Source: Dromiciops gliroides
Lineage: Eukaryota > Chordata > Mammalia > Microbiotheria > Microbiotheriidae
Direction: 5' to 3'
DNA: 64,000 nucleotides
Assembly (NCBI RefSeq): GCF_019393635.1
Contig: NC_057864.1
Span: 440,756,322-440,820,321, forward strand
Each line of letters opens with the position of its first letter. Position 1 is the stretch's first letter. Under the pieces are notes generated by a model, which saw only the letters and a list, made by a program, of their open reading frames with translations, made no database searches and was not told the origin of the DNA. The position numbers and the translations under genes are program-made. Below are positions 24,321 through 34,553 of the stretch, piece by piece.

Positions 24321-24382
24321 AACCTGAGTTTCTCCTCCTCAATTCTGGGCCAATTGATATCAATTGCTTGTCCAAGTGATCA

Positions 24383-24386
<4 letters not shown>

Positions 24387-24432
<46 letters not shown>
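24387..24432 (+). repeat. (AC)n microsatellite
   Basis: Uninterrupted AC dinucleotide run of about 23 units. Confidence 0.97.
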
Positions 24433-24435
<3 letters not shown>

Positions 24436-24553
24436 GTTGGGCTAAGAATTTCAAAATATGGTTTTAGATTATACAAATTTGTAGGTGACACATTTTTAAT
24501 TATATGTAATTACTCCCTAATTGTTACCTGTGCTTTCCCAAATAGCTAAAATT

Positions 24554-24719
24554 TCTTTTGTTTTGTTTTTTGAGGTTTTTTTTTGCAGGGCAATGGGGGT
24601 TAAGTGACTTGCCCATGGTCACACAGCTAATGGGTGTCAAGTGTCTGAGTCTGGATTTGAACTCAGGTCCTCCTGAATCCAAGGCCAGTGCTTTATCCAC
24701 TGAGCCACCTAGCTGCCCC
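24554..24719 (-). repeat. WSINE1-like SINE
   Basis: Reverse copy flanked by 'aatagctaaaattt' on both sides. Confidence 0.93.
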
Positions 24720-25084
24720 AATAGCTAAAATTTAAATCCCTAAAAGACAAGAATTATTTTAGTATCCAGCTTGCTGCTATGTATATTCAAACTCTTCAAC
24801 AAATTTTTAAAAATTAAACACCTACTCTATGAAAAGTATTGAGCTACCATTTGGTAAAGATACAGAGAAATGAGAAAGTGGTTCCTTGTTCTTAAGCTCT
24901 TCTGACAACAGTCCAGTCAGACAGGCTGTACAAAATCATTATCCCCACTTTATAGATGGGGAAAATTGAGGCTCTAATATGTTAAATGACTTCACCATGG
25001 TCACAAATGGGACTAAAGGTACTTACTTTACTACTACAAAGTACAAGTTTACCCCCTTTGTTTACTATGCAATACATCCAGTTC

Positions 25085-25775
25085 CCTCTTGATATGGCTC
25101 CTGGACAGGAGATTCAGTCTCAGCAGAAAATGCTGAAATATAAATTGGACAAAAAAAGAAACAAGGAGGTGATCAGAAGGCTGCTGATAAGTCTGCCTTG
25201 ATACATACCTGCACTGTTTGTGGGACACAAATGCAGGATCCCAAAACCTTCAAACAGCACTTTGAGAGCAAACATCCCAAGACTCCACTTCCTGATGTTC
25301 AGGCATAAAGTTGTTTACAGGTGAATTCATGGCACCTATTGAGACTCTTCTACTATCTCAGACCTTAGGTAACAAAACCTGCAGCTGCTTTTCTAACAAA
25401 CTGTTGTTCAGCAAAAATAAAGGGGTTGGAGGCAGCAGAATGGTACAGTAGATAAAAGCACCAGCCTCGGATTCAGGAGGACCTGAGTTCAAATTCAGCC
25501 TCAGACACTTGATACTTACCCGCTATGTGACCCCTGGGCAAATCACTTAACCCCCATTGCCCCACAAAAAAGGGGGGTACAGAAATACTCATTTTTATGC
25601 TGTTCCTTTTTGAGCTTCATGCAAAGACAATTCTATGTAAAGGTCTATTTGGGCCCAGATTTTAAAATCCTGAAAAATCAGTTAATCCTTGCTATTTTTT
25701 TTTTACAATTGTAATTGTATTGATGTTCGTATTGTGTAAAATAACTCATTTAATAAAAGTAGTTCTTTGATTTTA
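25085..25775 (+). pseudogene. ZNF706: ZNF706 processed pseudogene
   Basis: ZNF706 is a ~76-residue protein with one C2H2 zinc finger. An ATG at 25094 starts MAPGQEIQSQQK, close to the family N terminus. A frameshift in the lysine/alanine-rich linker follows. The finger then continues in another frame, with HTCTVCGTQMQDPKTFKQHF as the first half, the CxxC and HxxxxH pattern intact, ending SKHPKTPLPDVQA and a stop at 25306-25308. No introns are present and a 3' UTR continues to an AATAAA near 25755, so this is a retrocopy. The 3' UTR is split by a WSINE1-like SINE at 25422-25571. The 5' limit is a guess. It sits inside SLC16A1 intron 1 on the opposite strand to that gene. Confidence 0.88.
25422..25571 (+). 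repeat. WSINE1-like SINE inside the ZNF706 retrocopy
   Basis: Diverged copy with head 'ggcagcagaatggtacagta' inserted in the 3' UTR of the pseudogene. It is flanked by short A/G-rich repeats ('aaaaataaagggg' / 'aaaaaagggggg'). Confidence 0.88.
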
Positions 25776-26552
25776 CAACATCACAGGGGAAAAAAAAGAA
25801 ATGAATGGTATCATCAGTCTGCCTGCCTTTTTAGTAAGGGTCTGCTTTGCTCTTAGTCCTCTGAGGTCTCTATTAGTTGGACAAGAAAACATTCATGTAA
25901 CAAGTCTTTATTTATTATATATGTAAGTAAAACATTGTATATATCAATGTCTAGATTTTTAAAAATCACCAAGAGGTCCATTAAATAAAGAAGGGACTAG
26001 TTACTTCCATTTGTGCAAATGGAAGAGGAATTACATCTTCTTATATTTGGGAGTTGTAGTATACTACTTGTTCTCTGTGGAAAAGAATTCTAATGATCTA
26101 ACGTATTCCTTTCTCCCAAGTCAGTCATCCAATTACATAATTTTAGAAATCACTCTGGAGGAACAGAGGAAATGAGCATATGTTTAAAGGATTTTACTCA
26201 TCAGCTTAAGAAAAAGTAGGTAATTCTACATTTCCCCCAGTATCCAATGGCAGGAAAAGGGGAAGGGCAGCAAGCCTTTTCCCTCCAATTTTTCCCTAGT
26301 TTTATTTTTTTGGTCTTCAGAGTTCTAGTTGTACACATTGATAGTTGCTCAATAAATGTTCAATGAATGAAGTTTTAAATGGACTGTCACTCTTATTTCT
26401 GATTCCCATCACCCGGCTGATCAATAAGAATTAAGCAGTTTTTAAAAAAATTACCATGTAAAAACTGAGTAATAAAACCAGACTGCTTTGCTGGCACAAA
26501 TAATTGTTTTGGGCAAGTGGTAATGTGCAAAGTTAGTTTCAGAAATCATTCT
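25776..26552. other. Intronic sequence without recognised features
   Basis: AT-rich. A short L2-like end ('tgctcaataaatgttcaatg') occurs near 26346-26368. No gene is seen. Confidence 0.45.
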
Positions 26553-26554
26553 TT

Positions 26555-26840
26555 GGCAGGGTGCAGTGGCACAAGCCTGGGATTGTTGCTACTGGGAAGC
26601 TGAGGATTGTGGATCATCTGAGCTCAAGCATTCTGAGCTGAAGGAGGACTAAAGCTGATCCAGTGACCACACAACAGTGGCCCCGGAAGCAAGGGGCCAC
26701 CACGTGGCCATGGAGGGGTAAATCAGCCCAGCTCAACAAGACAAAGATTCTATGCATGGCGCCCAGCAATGGAAACAAACCCAGGAGGAGCTGTCCTATT
26801 GCCAGCCAGGGTAAGAATGGAAGGCCAAGCCTCAAAAGAA
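26555..26840 (+). pseudogene. RN7SL: 7SL RNA (SRP RNA) pseudogene
   Basis: The start 'ggcagggtgcagtggcacaa' followed by 'gctactgggaagctgag' is the Alu-domain end of 7SL RNA, the RNA core of the signal recognition particle. Unlike Alu SINEs, the S-domain is kept: 'ggggccaccacgtggccatg' and 'gaggggtaaatcagcccag' match the helix 6-8 region. The 3' end ('gccagccagggtaagaatgg', then 'gccaagcctc') completes the ~285 bp length, close to the ~300 nt parent. Many substitutions show it is a non-functional retrocopy. An A-rich tail follows and has become a CA repeat. Confidence 0.88.
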
Positions 26841-26842
26841 AT

Positions 26843-26845
<3 letters not shown>

Positions 26846-26904
<59 letters not shown>
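26846..26904 (+). repeat. (CA)n microsatellite in the 7SL retrocopy tail
   Basis: About 29 CA units directly follow 'aagaaataaaa' at the 3' end of the 7SL pseudogene, so the repeat grew from its A-rich tail. Confidence 0.95.
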
Positions 26905-26908
<4 letters not shown>

Positions 26909-28575
26909 TTCTTGGATATTATGAGGCACAAAATATATATAGTCCCTTATACATAAATAGCAGAAATGTATTTCTTATATCAAGATGCTAACAACAGAAC
27001 ACCTGGATTTTGCCAACATTATTGATAAAAATCATTAGGTACTTCCTTTATTGGAACTGTACCTAGAAATTGAGACAAACTATCATTTAATTTTCTTGGA
27101 ACCTACAGGGAAAAAACCCAAACACCCACCCAAACAAATAAAAAACAAACCTTTCCTTTCCCTCAGAGCAGTTTTCCAGGGAACAAAGAGAAACGCAGAC
27201 AATATCACAGAACCACAACTGACTGAAGTAAATGCACTTCAGGGTGCTTACCCTTCCCCTACACCAAGAATGTTTCTTTTCTCCTCAGAGGATGTTGGAG
27301 GTAGAGTCCTCTTCAGACAAGTAATTCTAATAAAATCATTGATATGTGTCTACTGACTTTCACCAAATAAGTTTCACCTAAAACTTCCTTAGGAGAGAAC
27401 GACATTAAAGCTTTACTTTGACTGACATGGGAATGAATACACACTTGAAATATGAAGGAAAATGCTTGGTTTCCATGAATGCTGACACATTCACTCCTAC
27501 CAAATAAAGAATGATCATTTCCTCTCTGCATGGCCTCAGAAGGTCCATAATTTCACTGGCATGGGGACTTAGTATTTTATTTTCCTCTTCCCATGGTACG
27601 CGAAAGACCCTCCACACTTTGGTAGTCATCGTTTCTGTGGCCAAAAAATTCACCAGTGGGGGTGGGGGGGCAGCATAGCTCCAGTCTTTTGGTAGGAATG
27701 TCTCCCAACAGCCTAGAAGGTCCTCAGAGAGGGATTACAGTTAGTTACCACAGCTGTACCTGAAAGTAGTACTTTTCACAGTACTTGGTTTTAAAAGTCA
27801 GATTCAGAAATAATCTACCACGAAAATCAAACCTGTATCGTCACTTCCACAAGACACAGCAAGTCAGTATTTGGAGACTGCATCAAAACCTGGGGCTAAC
27901 TTCACACAAGACAAAGAGGGAAGGAGCTATAAGAACTGGATGGGTTTTAGTGAAGCAGAAAAGGGGTAAAATACTGGCTGTTAAATTTGCCTCTAATAAT
28001 AATCAGAAGGGGATCAAGTCTACTTGTAGACAAAAATAAGACATCTACCATAATGAAAATGCTCCAGAAAAGGACCCCTTTAGCTTAGGCTTCTCCCAGG
28101 GACCCTATAGGACCCCAAAAGGTAGTTTAAAAAAATCAGTGCAGAAAAACCCACCCCTACATTCTGCATATACTGTAAGTATTTCAAACTTTCAAAGACT
28201 AAGCGACTCTGAATGTACATATTCAAAACAGTTTAAATTAAAACAAGGGTTTTAAGGGAACTAAAACAGGAAGGCATATTCTAGTAGTTTTCAGGGAGAG
28301 CTCTGTACTAAAGGCAGCTAATTTTTCTGAATGAAGGTATTCAGTAACCTAATCAAGATCTAGTAAGAAAGGCAATTTTAAATAGAAGTCAGGGATGGGG
28401 GTCTGTTTCCTTATATGTAAAATTAAGGATTTGGACTGAATTCGCCCTCATGTCTTTTCAAGACTGAGAATTCCATAATTATTCTGATTAATATTATAAA
28501 ACCAAAAAGAAATGTATATTACTGCCAAGAAGAAAGCTTGTGTTTAAAATACGAGATTTATGTAGACTAAAATGA
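26905..28575. other. Intronic sequence without recognised features
   Basis: No gene, RNA or repeat recognised. Open frames are short and lack motifs. Confidence 0.45.
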
Positions 28576-28579
28576 GCAA

Positions 28580-28765
28580 AGCGCCTTACATTGATTTTTT
28601 AATTTGAGCCTCGAATCCTAGAGGTGGCTACTACAAGCATTATTATTTTTATTTTTGATGAGGAAACAAACTCAGAAGTTAAGTAATTAACTTACTGAGG
28701 GTCACCCACCCATCTAGTGTCTGAATTTGAACTCATCTCTTCCCATGTCCAGCACTTGATCCTCA
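28580..28765 (-). repeat. MIR-type fragment
   Basis: 'gatgaggaaacaaactcaga', 'ctgagggtcacccacccatc' and 'gtgtctgaatttgaactcat' read as antisense MIR. Confidence 0.55.
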
Positions 28766-29467
28766 CGTGGTATCAGGATATTTTAAATCTTCCTTCAGTT
28801 ATTTTTTGTCATTGAGGAGAATGATGGAGGCAAGTTAATTATAGCAAAACTGTAAGTAACTACATTTTGAAACCTTATCAACCTATTTGAAGGCATGTGA
28901 ATTTATACATACCTCGAGCTGAACATGGGTGGATGGGTAGGTCTCCCTGATAGGACCTATATTAGCTATACTAAGATCCATCTAAATTACAGAATTTAGA
29001 TTCCACCCCACTATTACTAAACTGCAGCAACTGCCCTGGAGTTTAACTCTACCAGTACTCCAGAACTGTGCTATTAAAACGACATTATTTATTCCTGAAG
29101 CATAAACAATCTTGAATAAAAGGCCATACTGTGTTGCTTTTGGGAAAAAAAGGTAATTAAGAAAGACTGGCAGAAGCAAACCATCTTCCAAAGAAAGTCA
29201 AGCAGGAATTCATAAGGGTTTCATTTTCATTAGCAAACAGTGTGAACCGGGAGTTTAGGTAAACTAAAAAGGAATAACAACTCTCTTAACTATTAAACTC
29301 AACTACAGTGGCAAATCTCATCTCACTAGAATGGCAGTAACAAACTACAATGTCTAAAAGCTACAATTTTGATAAGGTAAAAAGTTCTATTGCAACCCCA
29401 AGATGTGCATCCTAATACAACTAGAGGGCCCATGTATTTAGAAGTTACAATCAAGTAAAATTTATTA
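28766..29467. other. Intronic sequence without recognised features
   Basis: Unassigned sequence between repeats, upstream of the CpG island. Confidence 0.4.
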
Positions 29468-29690
29468 AAACTTGAAGCCAGAGGGCACAGTGAATAAGGG
29501 CCCAGGGCCTGGACTGAGAAAGACCTTAGCTCAAATCTGGCCTCAGACACTTAGTAGCTGTGTGACCCTGGGCAGGTCACTGAACCCTGTTTGTCTCAGT
29601 GTCCGCATCTGTCAAATGAGCTGGAGAAGGAAATGGCAAACTTCTCCAGGACCTTTGGGGCCACGAAGGGTCGGATTAACAACGGTAAAT
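29468..29690 (+). repeat. Mar1-like CORE-SINE
   Basis: A near-complete copy: 'gagggcacagtgaataaggg', 'tagctgtgtgaccctgggca', 'aatgagctggagaaggaaat' and 'gaagggtcggattaacaacg' in order. Confidence 0.85.
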
Positions 29691-29825
29691 GGTTCCAGCC
29701 CAAGAGAAGTATGCAATGCAAACTTTAATAATGTAGGGAAGTTCTCATTCGCACTAATCGGAACTACCTGGAACTCTCCCGGGATGGCTCAAGAAGTCGT
29801 GTTCCCACAATAAGCAAAGATTACT

Positions 29826-29990
29826 AGGGCTGGCATCAAGAGGCCCCTAGTTCAAATCTATCCATTACCATTTACTACCCGGGTGACCGCGGGCAAGTCC
29901 TTCCACTCCTACAGGCCTCAGTTTCCTCAAGTATAAAGGGGAGTCGTGGGGCCGGAAAGCCTCTCGGGTCCCTTCCAGCGCCAGCTCTTT
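29826..29990 (+). repeat. MIR-type SINE at the island edge
   Basis: 'cccctagttcaaatctatcc', 'gcgggcaagtccttccactc' and 'gcctcagtttcctcaagtat' follow the MIR order. It is unusually CpG-rich, as expected at the edge of an unmethylated island. Confidence 0.7.
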
Positions 29991-30715
29991 ATTAAAGTCC
30001 CGCGTTCTCGGGGCGGGACGGCACAAAGCCCTCCCGAGCCGTCCTAGGCTAGACTGTCAAGCGCACCCATCACCCCGCCCGGGGCCCGAGCTAACAAACG
30101 CGGCAGACGTCGGGGCAGGGAATGCCCGGAGCCCAGACCGGGCGCCACGTGGGGAAGGCCCGCGCTAGGCTGGCCCCCGATTCTGGCGGACCGCGTGCGC
30201 GGGGATGGGTCATGGACGGTAGCACCCAGGCCAAGACTCTTTTTCCTTTTCCTCGGGGGTTGGGGGGCTTTGACCTCCACGGTCGCACTGCTCCGGGGCC
30301 CCGCCGAGCCCCGCGCTGCTCCACGGGTGCCCTCCATCCCCGGCATCCCCACGCGGAGCTACACCTCTTTGTGCCTGCGCGGGCCGGCGGGCGGGCGGCG
30401 CGCGCCACCCCGTTTCCCCCGGAGCGCAGGCCCGTCGGGCCCTCGCGTCCGGCCCCCAGCCCCGGGCCGCTCCAGGCAGCGGAGAGGGCGGGAGGGGCCC
30501 TCGCGGCTCCGAGCGGAGCCGAGCCGAGGCTCGCGCGCGCGCGGACCGAACGAACGATCCTGAGGCGGCCGTTACCCAACTAACCGTTATGTGCGCGGAT
30601 CTGGAGGGAGCGGGGGCGCGTGTGGAAGGGGAGGGCTCGCGCTCCGCTGGGCCCCGGCTCCAGGCTCGGGTCGCGTCACTGGTTCGGTCGCTCGCTCGCT
30701 CCCTCCCTCCCCCAG

Positions 30716-30736
30716 CGGCGGCGGCGGCGGCGGCGG
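30716..30736. repeat. (CGG)7 run
   Basis: Seven perfect CGG units on the + strand (CCG on the SLC16A1 strand), followed by TGG. If transcription starts near the TATA-like box, this lies in the SLC16A1 5' UTR. Confidence 0.95.
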
Positions 30737-30822
30737 TGGCGACAGCAGTAGCCCCGAGCCCCCGCGCTCTCTCCCCTCGGAAGCGCCCGCTCAGCTCTGG
30801 CTGCCCAAGCCCTCGCCACTGG

Positions 30823-30828
30823 TTTATA
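30823..30828 (-). promoter_or_regulatory. SLC16A1: TATA-like box
   Basis: TATAAA on the minus strand inside otherwise GC-rich DNA, preceded by 'cccgggcacat'. It would place a start site near 30,795. This is a motif call only. Confidence 0.5.
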
Positions 30829-30887
30829 ATGTGCCCGGGCGGGAGCACGCGCACGGGGGGGCGGGGCTTCTCCAGCCGCCCGTCCCG

Positions 30888-30901
30888 CCCCCCCCCCCCC
30901 C
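30888..30901. repeat. C14 / G14 homopolymer
   Basis: Fourteen C on the + strand, hence G14 on the SLC16A1 strand, about 65 bp upstream of the TATA-like box. It can form G-quadruplex structure and is also a place where assemblies err. Confidence 0.9.
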
Positions 30902-31276
30902 ACACACACCTCCACACCCCCGCCCCGATCGGCTCACACGTCCACACTCACACTCACACGCGGCTCCCCACGGCCCTGCCTCGTGATCCCCGCTGGGCTG
31001 CTCATCACAGCCACCCCCACGCGCGGGGCCTCCCCTACGGAGGAGGGACGCGAGACGGAAGAAGCAAAAGGCTCCCAGTCAGCTTCAGAGGCTGTGCTTA
31101 ACCTCCAGTCCCCCACCTCCTCTGCCCCGCCCCCAAGCTGGAAGCCCCTTAATGTCTACCCTACTCGGGGGAGGGAGTTTCCCCACGGAGAAGGGCGGGT
31201 AAACCCCACCTCCGTAAGAAAGGGAGAGTTTGCGCAGGTGGATGGATGTTCAGAAAACGAGCGAGGAGAGAGACGC

Positions 31277-31303
31277 CGCGTGGACCGCGTGGACCGCATG
31301 GAC
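31277..31303 (+). repeat. 9-bp tandem repeat
   Basis: Three copies of GTGGACCGC (the third reads ATGGACCGC) lie in the island on the distal side. Confidence 0.85.
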
Positions 31304-31346
31304 CGCGGGAGTCTGGAACGAATCCGGGGAGGGCAACCCACGGTCA

Positions 31347-31352
31347 GTAAGT
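31347..31352 (+). other. Candidate + strand splice donor
   Basis: GTAAGT after 'cggtca' is a good donor-like sequence within the island, facing away from SLC16A1. It could belong to a divergent non-coding RNA like SLC16A1-AS1. No other evidence supports an exon. Confidence 0.25.
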
Positions 31353-31469
31353 GCGCCGTGCTCCACGCCCCGGGGCACAAAGGAAGGCAAAGGAACCACC
31401 CCTGCCCTCGTCCACGAGCTCCCCTTTTAACTGGGGAGGGAACCGACCGTGTGTAAATAGGTGAAGATA

Positions 31470-31690
31470 CACACAGAGTCGTTGGTCAGTCACGTCCGAC
31501 TCTCCATGACCCCGTCTCGGGTGTTCTTGGCAAAGATTCTAGAGCCTCCTGCCATTTCCTTCCCCGGCTCATTTTACAGACGGGGAAACCTAGGCAAACA
31601 GGGTGAAGTGACTTGCCCAGAGTTACACAACTACGAAGTGTCCCAGGCTGGACTTGAACCCAGGTCTTCCTGACTCCAGGACCGCTGCTA
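31470..31690 (-). repeat. Mar1-like CORE-SINE
   Basis: Antisense copy: 'gttggtcagtcacgtccgac', 'ccatgaccccgtctcgggtg', 'gccatttccttccccggctc' and 'aagtgacttgcccagagtta' in order. Confidence 0.85.
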
Positions 31691-32180
31691 GCTGGAGAAA
31701 AATACTAGCATTTGAGGGTACATTAGAAAGTCCGCTTTAGAATGGGGGGGCTTGGACTGAGCCTGGAAGGATGCCCGGGAAAGGAGTCTGGAAAGATGCC
31801 AGGGGAAAAGGGGTAGCACATTCTTGGCACGGGGTGGGGACCGCCTGCGCACAACTCGGGAGACGGAATGACCTCTGTGAGGAGCAGAAGGTCTCTGGAT
31901 CACAGGGTTTCTGGAGGGCAGCAAAATATAAGAACGCCGGAAAAATCCATGCTGTGGAGGGTGCTCATCTAGTCAAACAGTATTTTATATAATCTGACCC
32001 TGGAGGCAATCTGGGATGGATACTTGGGCTTTATTGAATGGGAGTGTGGGGGGTGGAGTGACACATGTCAGACCCACACTTTAGGACGAATTTGGGGAGT
32101 GATTTGAGACAGAGAGACTAGGTTATTTCAGTAGTCCAGAAGGGGTATAAGTGACTGAATCAGGCAGATGCAGCTGATTG
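31691..32180 (-). repeat. Probable old L2-like segment
   Basis: Phrases about 'gagcctggaaggatgcc' and 'gagacagagagactaggtta' resemble the antisense of an L2-like region seen also near 35.7 kb. Divergence is high. Confidence 0.3.
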
Positions 32181-32521
32181 GATGGGAAGGATCCCACCGG
32201 GTTGGAAAGCTGGGTGCTCTGGAAAGTAGGGTCATATAAATAAGAGAGGAGGATTTGGGTAGAAAGAGCATGAGTTCTGTTTTGGGCTTGTTAGGTTGGA
32301 GATGACTACAAGACATCCGATTCAAAAAGTGGCCAAAAAGCATCTTGATATAAATCCATGAAAAGATGACAACTGAACCCACAAGAGCTAAAGAGGTGGT
32401 TCTTAACTCTGGGCCCCCTCTCAGAATACAGTTTTTAAATGCACGAAATAAAATCCATAGGATTACAAAGGAACCAATAACATTGAAATACAGATAGATT
32501 TTTTAAAAAAAATACACAAAT

Positions 32522-32669
32522 GGGGCAGCTAGATGGCGCAGTGGATAGAGCACCGGCCCTGGAGTCAGGAGGACCTGAGTTAAAATCCAGCCTCAGACAT
32601 TTAACACTTACTAGCTGTATGACCCTGGGCAAGTCACTTAACCCCAATTGCCTCACCAAAAAAAAAAAT
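32522..32669 (+). repeat. WSINE1-like SINE
   Basis: Complete copy flanked by 'atacacaaatg' and 'acacacaaatg'. Confidence 0.94.
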
Positions 32670-33059
32670 ACACACAAATGTACAGACCCCAGGTTAAGAA
32701 CCCTTGGTAGAGAAAGAAAAAGAAAAGTACCAGGACAGACCTTGAAGGGACACCATAGCAAGGTGTGGCATCAATGGAGAATTGGCAGGAACAACAGTCT
32801 CCACAGACATCCATCTCCCTTGAGTTACATAAGTAAATCAGATGACAGTCCCAGGGGACTTCAGAGGTGAGAGACAGGGAACATGAGAGGTGTTGGTCCT
32901 TTTTCTCATCTGAAGGAACAGTCATGGCCTCCCATCCCAGCCAATCTTTGTGAGCGATCAAACAGAGGGCTAGGAGAGAAGGGCCCCTAGTGGCTGTTTG
33001 GATGGATTCTGAGCCTGCTGGAGGAGACGGGGAGAAAAGGTGGTTGGCCCTTGCTGGTG
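32670..33059. other. Intergenic sequence without recognised features
   Basis: No gene or repeat recognised. The right end may contain the decayed 5' part of the EEF1A retrocopy. Confidence 0.4.
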
Positions 33060-34553
33060 ACTTGGTCTCTTATAGGCCAGTTATGTAGTGCTCGTTGTGC
33101 CAGGAGGAGGGGGGTGAGTGTGAAGGAGGCATCTCCAAAAAAGGGCAGTCCTGGGATCGTGTCTCCTTGACCTACACTATGTGAAGGCAGTCATTACAGC
33201 TGTCAACAAGATGTGCTTCACCAGGCCCACATACAGGAGAAGCCTTTCCAGGAGGTTGCTATTTGGGAAGATGGGCTCCCCCCAAGCCTGGGCCGCCTTC
33301 ATACCCATCTCTGGCTGGCAGCAGTGTGCTGTGGTTCAAGCCCTGCACTCTATCATTCCTCTAGCTGCCTCATTACCATGCCTGCCAGAGCAGAGGTCTT
33401 GGCACTGTGCCCATGGGCAGGGTAAACTCTGGTTTCTTGATGGGCATGCTAATAACCTTCATTCCCAGAAATGCTACCCCTAGTCAAGTCTCTGTAGATG
33501 AACCACGAGGCTCTTTCTAGAAGAAAAATAACCTGCACATCCGAATTCCATGCTTGACCTGACCTAACGATGCCCCCATTCTGCTGCATTCTGAATTACA
33601 AAAGCTGTAAACTGAATAACAAAATGTGACTCAACTCTCCATCCACCTCACGCTGAATATTCAAAGACCTGCTGCAGGGGAGTTCACATCAATTTCCAGT
33701 TGGACTTTGCTGTGTGGCTAGTCTGTAAGCCATGAGTCCTTGCAAGTGCTGCAGAACGCTAATGCCTGGAAAGCAGGCTTCTTTCAGTTTGGCTACTCCC
33801 TTTATCTGACCTTCAGCAATATGCTTTGACCAGTAGGTGAGGTCCTCCCTGGGCTCTCAAAGAATTCAGGCTGAGAAGTTCCTCAGCAGAACAAATGCAG
33901 ATTTTAAGGTAAAGATCTTATCATCAGAGCAAAGTAACTAGTTGGAAATGATGGCAAACCTCATGAGAGATATGCAATTCTCTGGTGCAGATGATCATCC
34001 TAACCCACCCAGACTAGGTCCAGGCAGCTACTCTCCAGTAGTGCTGTTGTTCAGTCACCTATGACTCTTCATGACCCCGTGGACCATACTGCCCATGGGC
34101 TTCTCTTGGCAAGGACACTGCAGTGGTTTGCCATTTCCTTCTCCAGTAGACTAAGACAAACTGAGGTTAACTGACTTTCCCCAGGGTCACACAGCTAGTA
34201 AGTGTCTGAGGCTGAATTTGAACTCCAGACCCCTTGGTGCTCTATTGACTGAGCCACCTGTTTGTCTGTTCTCTCCAGTGTGTTAGTGTGTAAGACTACC
34301 ATATTGCTCACCTCTCATGCAATTTTGCTGATGGGTAAAAAATTTACTGGCAAGCTGGAGAACAGTCCCAAGGTCCTGAAACCTGGGGACACTGCCATTG
34401 TGCAAAGATTCTTTTGGCTGATCTATGGGTGTGAAAAGTTTCTCCTGGTACCCAACTCTAGGTCATTTTGCAGTGAGGGCAGAGAGTGGCTGCTGTTAGC
34501 ACACCAATGAAGGAAAAAAAGCATCCACTTCCAGCAAAGGCCAGAAGAAGTGA
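33060..34553 (+). pseudogene. EEF1A1: EEF1A processed pseudogene, 5' truncated or decayed
   Basis: EEF1A is the GTPase that delivers aminoacyl-tRNA to the ribosome. Broken frames follow the family order without introns: the GISKNGQ region (about 33125-33150), VNKM followed by a TRPTY-type segment (about 33200-33235), AFIPISGW (33295-33325), the TVPVGR region (near 33405), the VKSV.MHHEAL region (near 33485-33512), the QVIILNHP region (near 33990-34010), KLENSPKVLKPGDTAIV (near 34350-34400), the GRFAVRD region (near 34465), and a lysine-rich end with a stop at 34551-34553. A deletion follows GW, and many indels and stops are present. A Mar1-like SINE splits it at 34044-34265. Similarity does not separate EEF1A1 from EEF1A2. 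EEF1A1 is the usual source of retrocopies. Confidence 0.85.
34044..34265 (-). repeat. Mar1-like CORE-SINE inside the EEF1A retrocopy
   Basis: Antisense copy: 'gttgttcagtcacctatgac', 'tgaccccgtggaccatactg', 'tttgccatttccttctccag' and 'cccagggtcacacagctagt'. 'ctctccagt' lies on both sides (34031-34039 and 34271-34279), so it inserted into an existing pseudogene. Confidence 0.88.

Larger units (their letters stand above)
1413..30570 (-). other. SLC16A1: SLC16A1 intron 1 (about 29 kb, overview)
   Basis: This stretch separates the start-codon exon from the CpG island and fits the long first intron of SLC16A1 in other mammals. It carries at least 24 WSINE1-like SINEs, L1, L2, L3/CR1 and MIR remnants, a ZNF706 processed pseudogene and a 7SL RNA pseudogene. 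I see no other exon with MCT family similarity. The upstream boundary is uncertain because exon 1 is non-coding. Confidence 0.7.
29930..31400 (-). promoter_or_regulatory. SLC16A1: CpG island, probable SLC16A1 promoter and exon 1
   Basis: Sharp rise in G+C and CpG density against an AT-rich background, with many GC-box-like strings ('ggggcggggc', 'ccccgccc'). It is the only island upstream of the SLC16A1 coding exon and lies at the distance expected for the non-coding exon 1. Minus-strand donor-like sites occur at 30584-30579 (GTTAGT after AACG) and 30575-30570 (GTAACG); neither is ideal, so the exon 1 end is unresolved. Long open frames across the island on both strands are GC-driven and not believed coding. 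The same island could drive a divergent non-coding RNA, as SLC16A1-AS1 does in human. Confidence 0.8.

Noticed and set aside
26555..26640. An Alu-type SINE
   Set aside because: The S-domain of 7SL follows without a break, and Alu elements are limited to primates.
26614..26956. Open frames ending in THTHTH or CVCVCV near the CA repeat
   Set aside because: They run through the 7SL pseudogene and its microsatellite; no protein similarity.
30044..31456. Long overlapping open frames on both strands across the CpG island (up to 245 codons)
   Set aside because: They are proline-, arginine- and alanine-rich, overlap in several frames and lack any domain. High G+C removes stop codons by chance.
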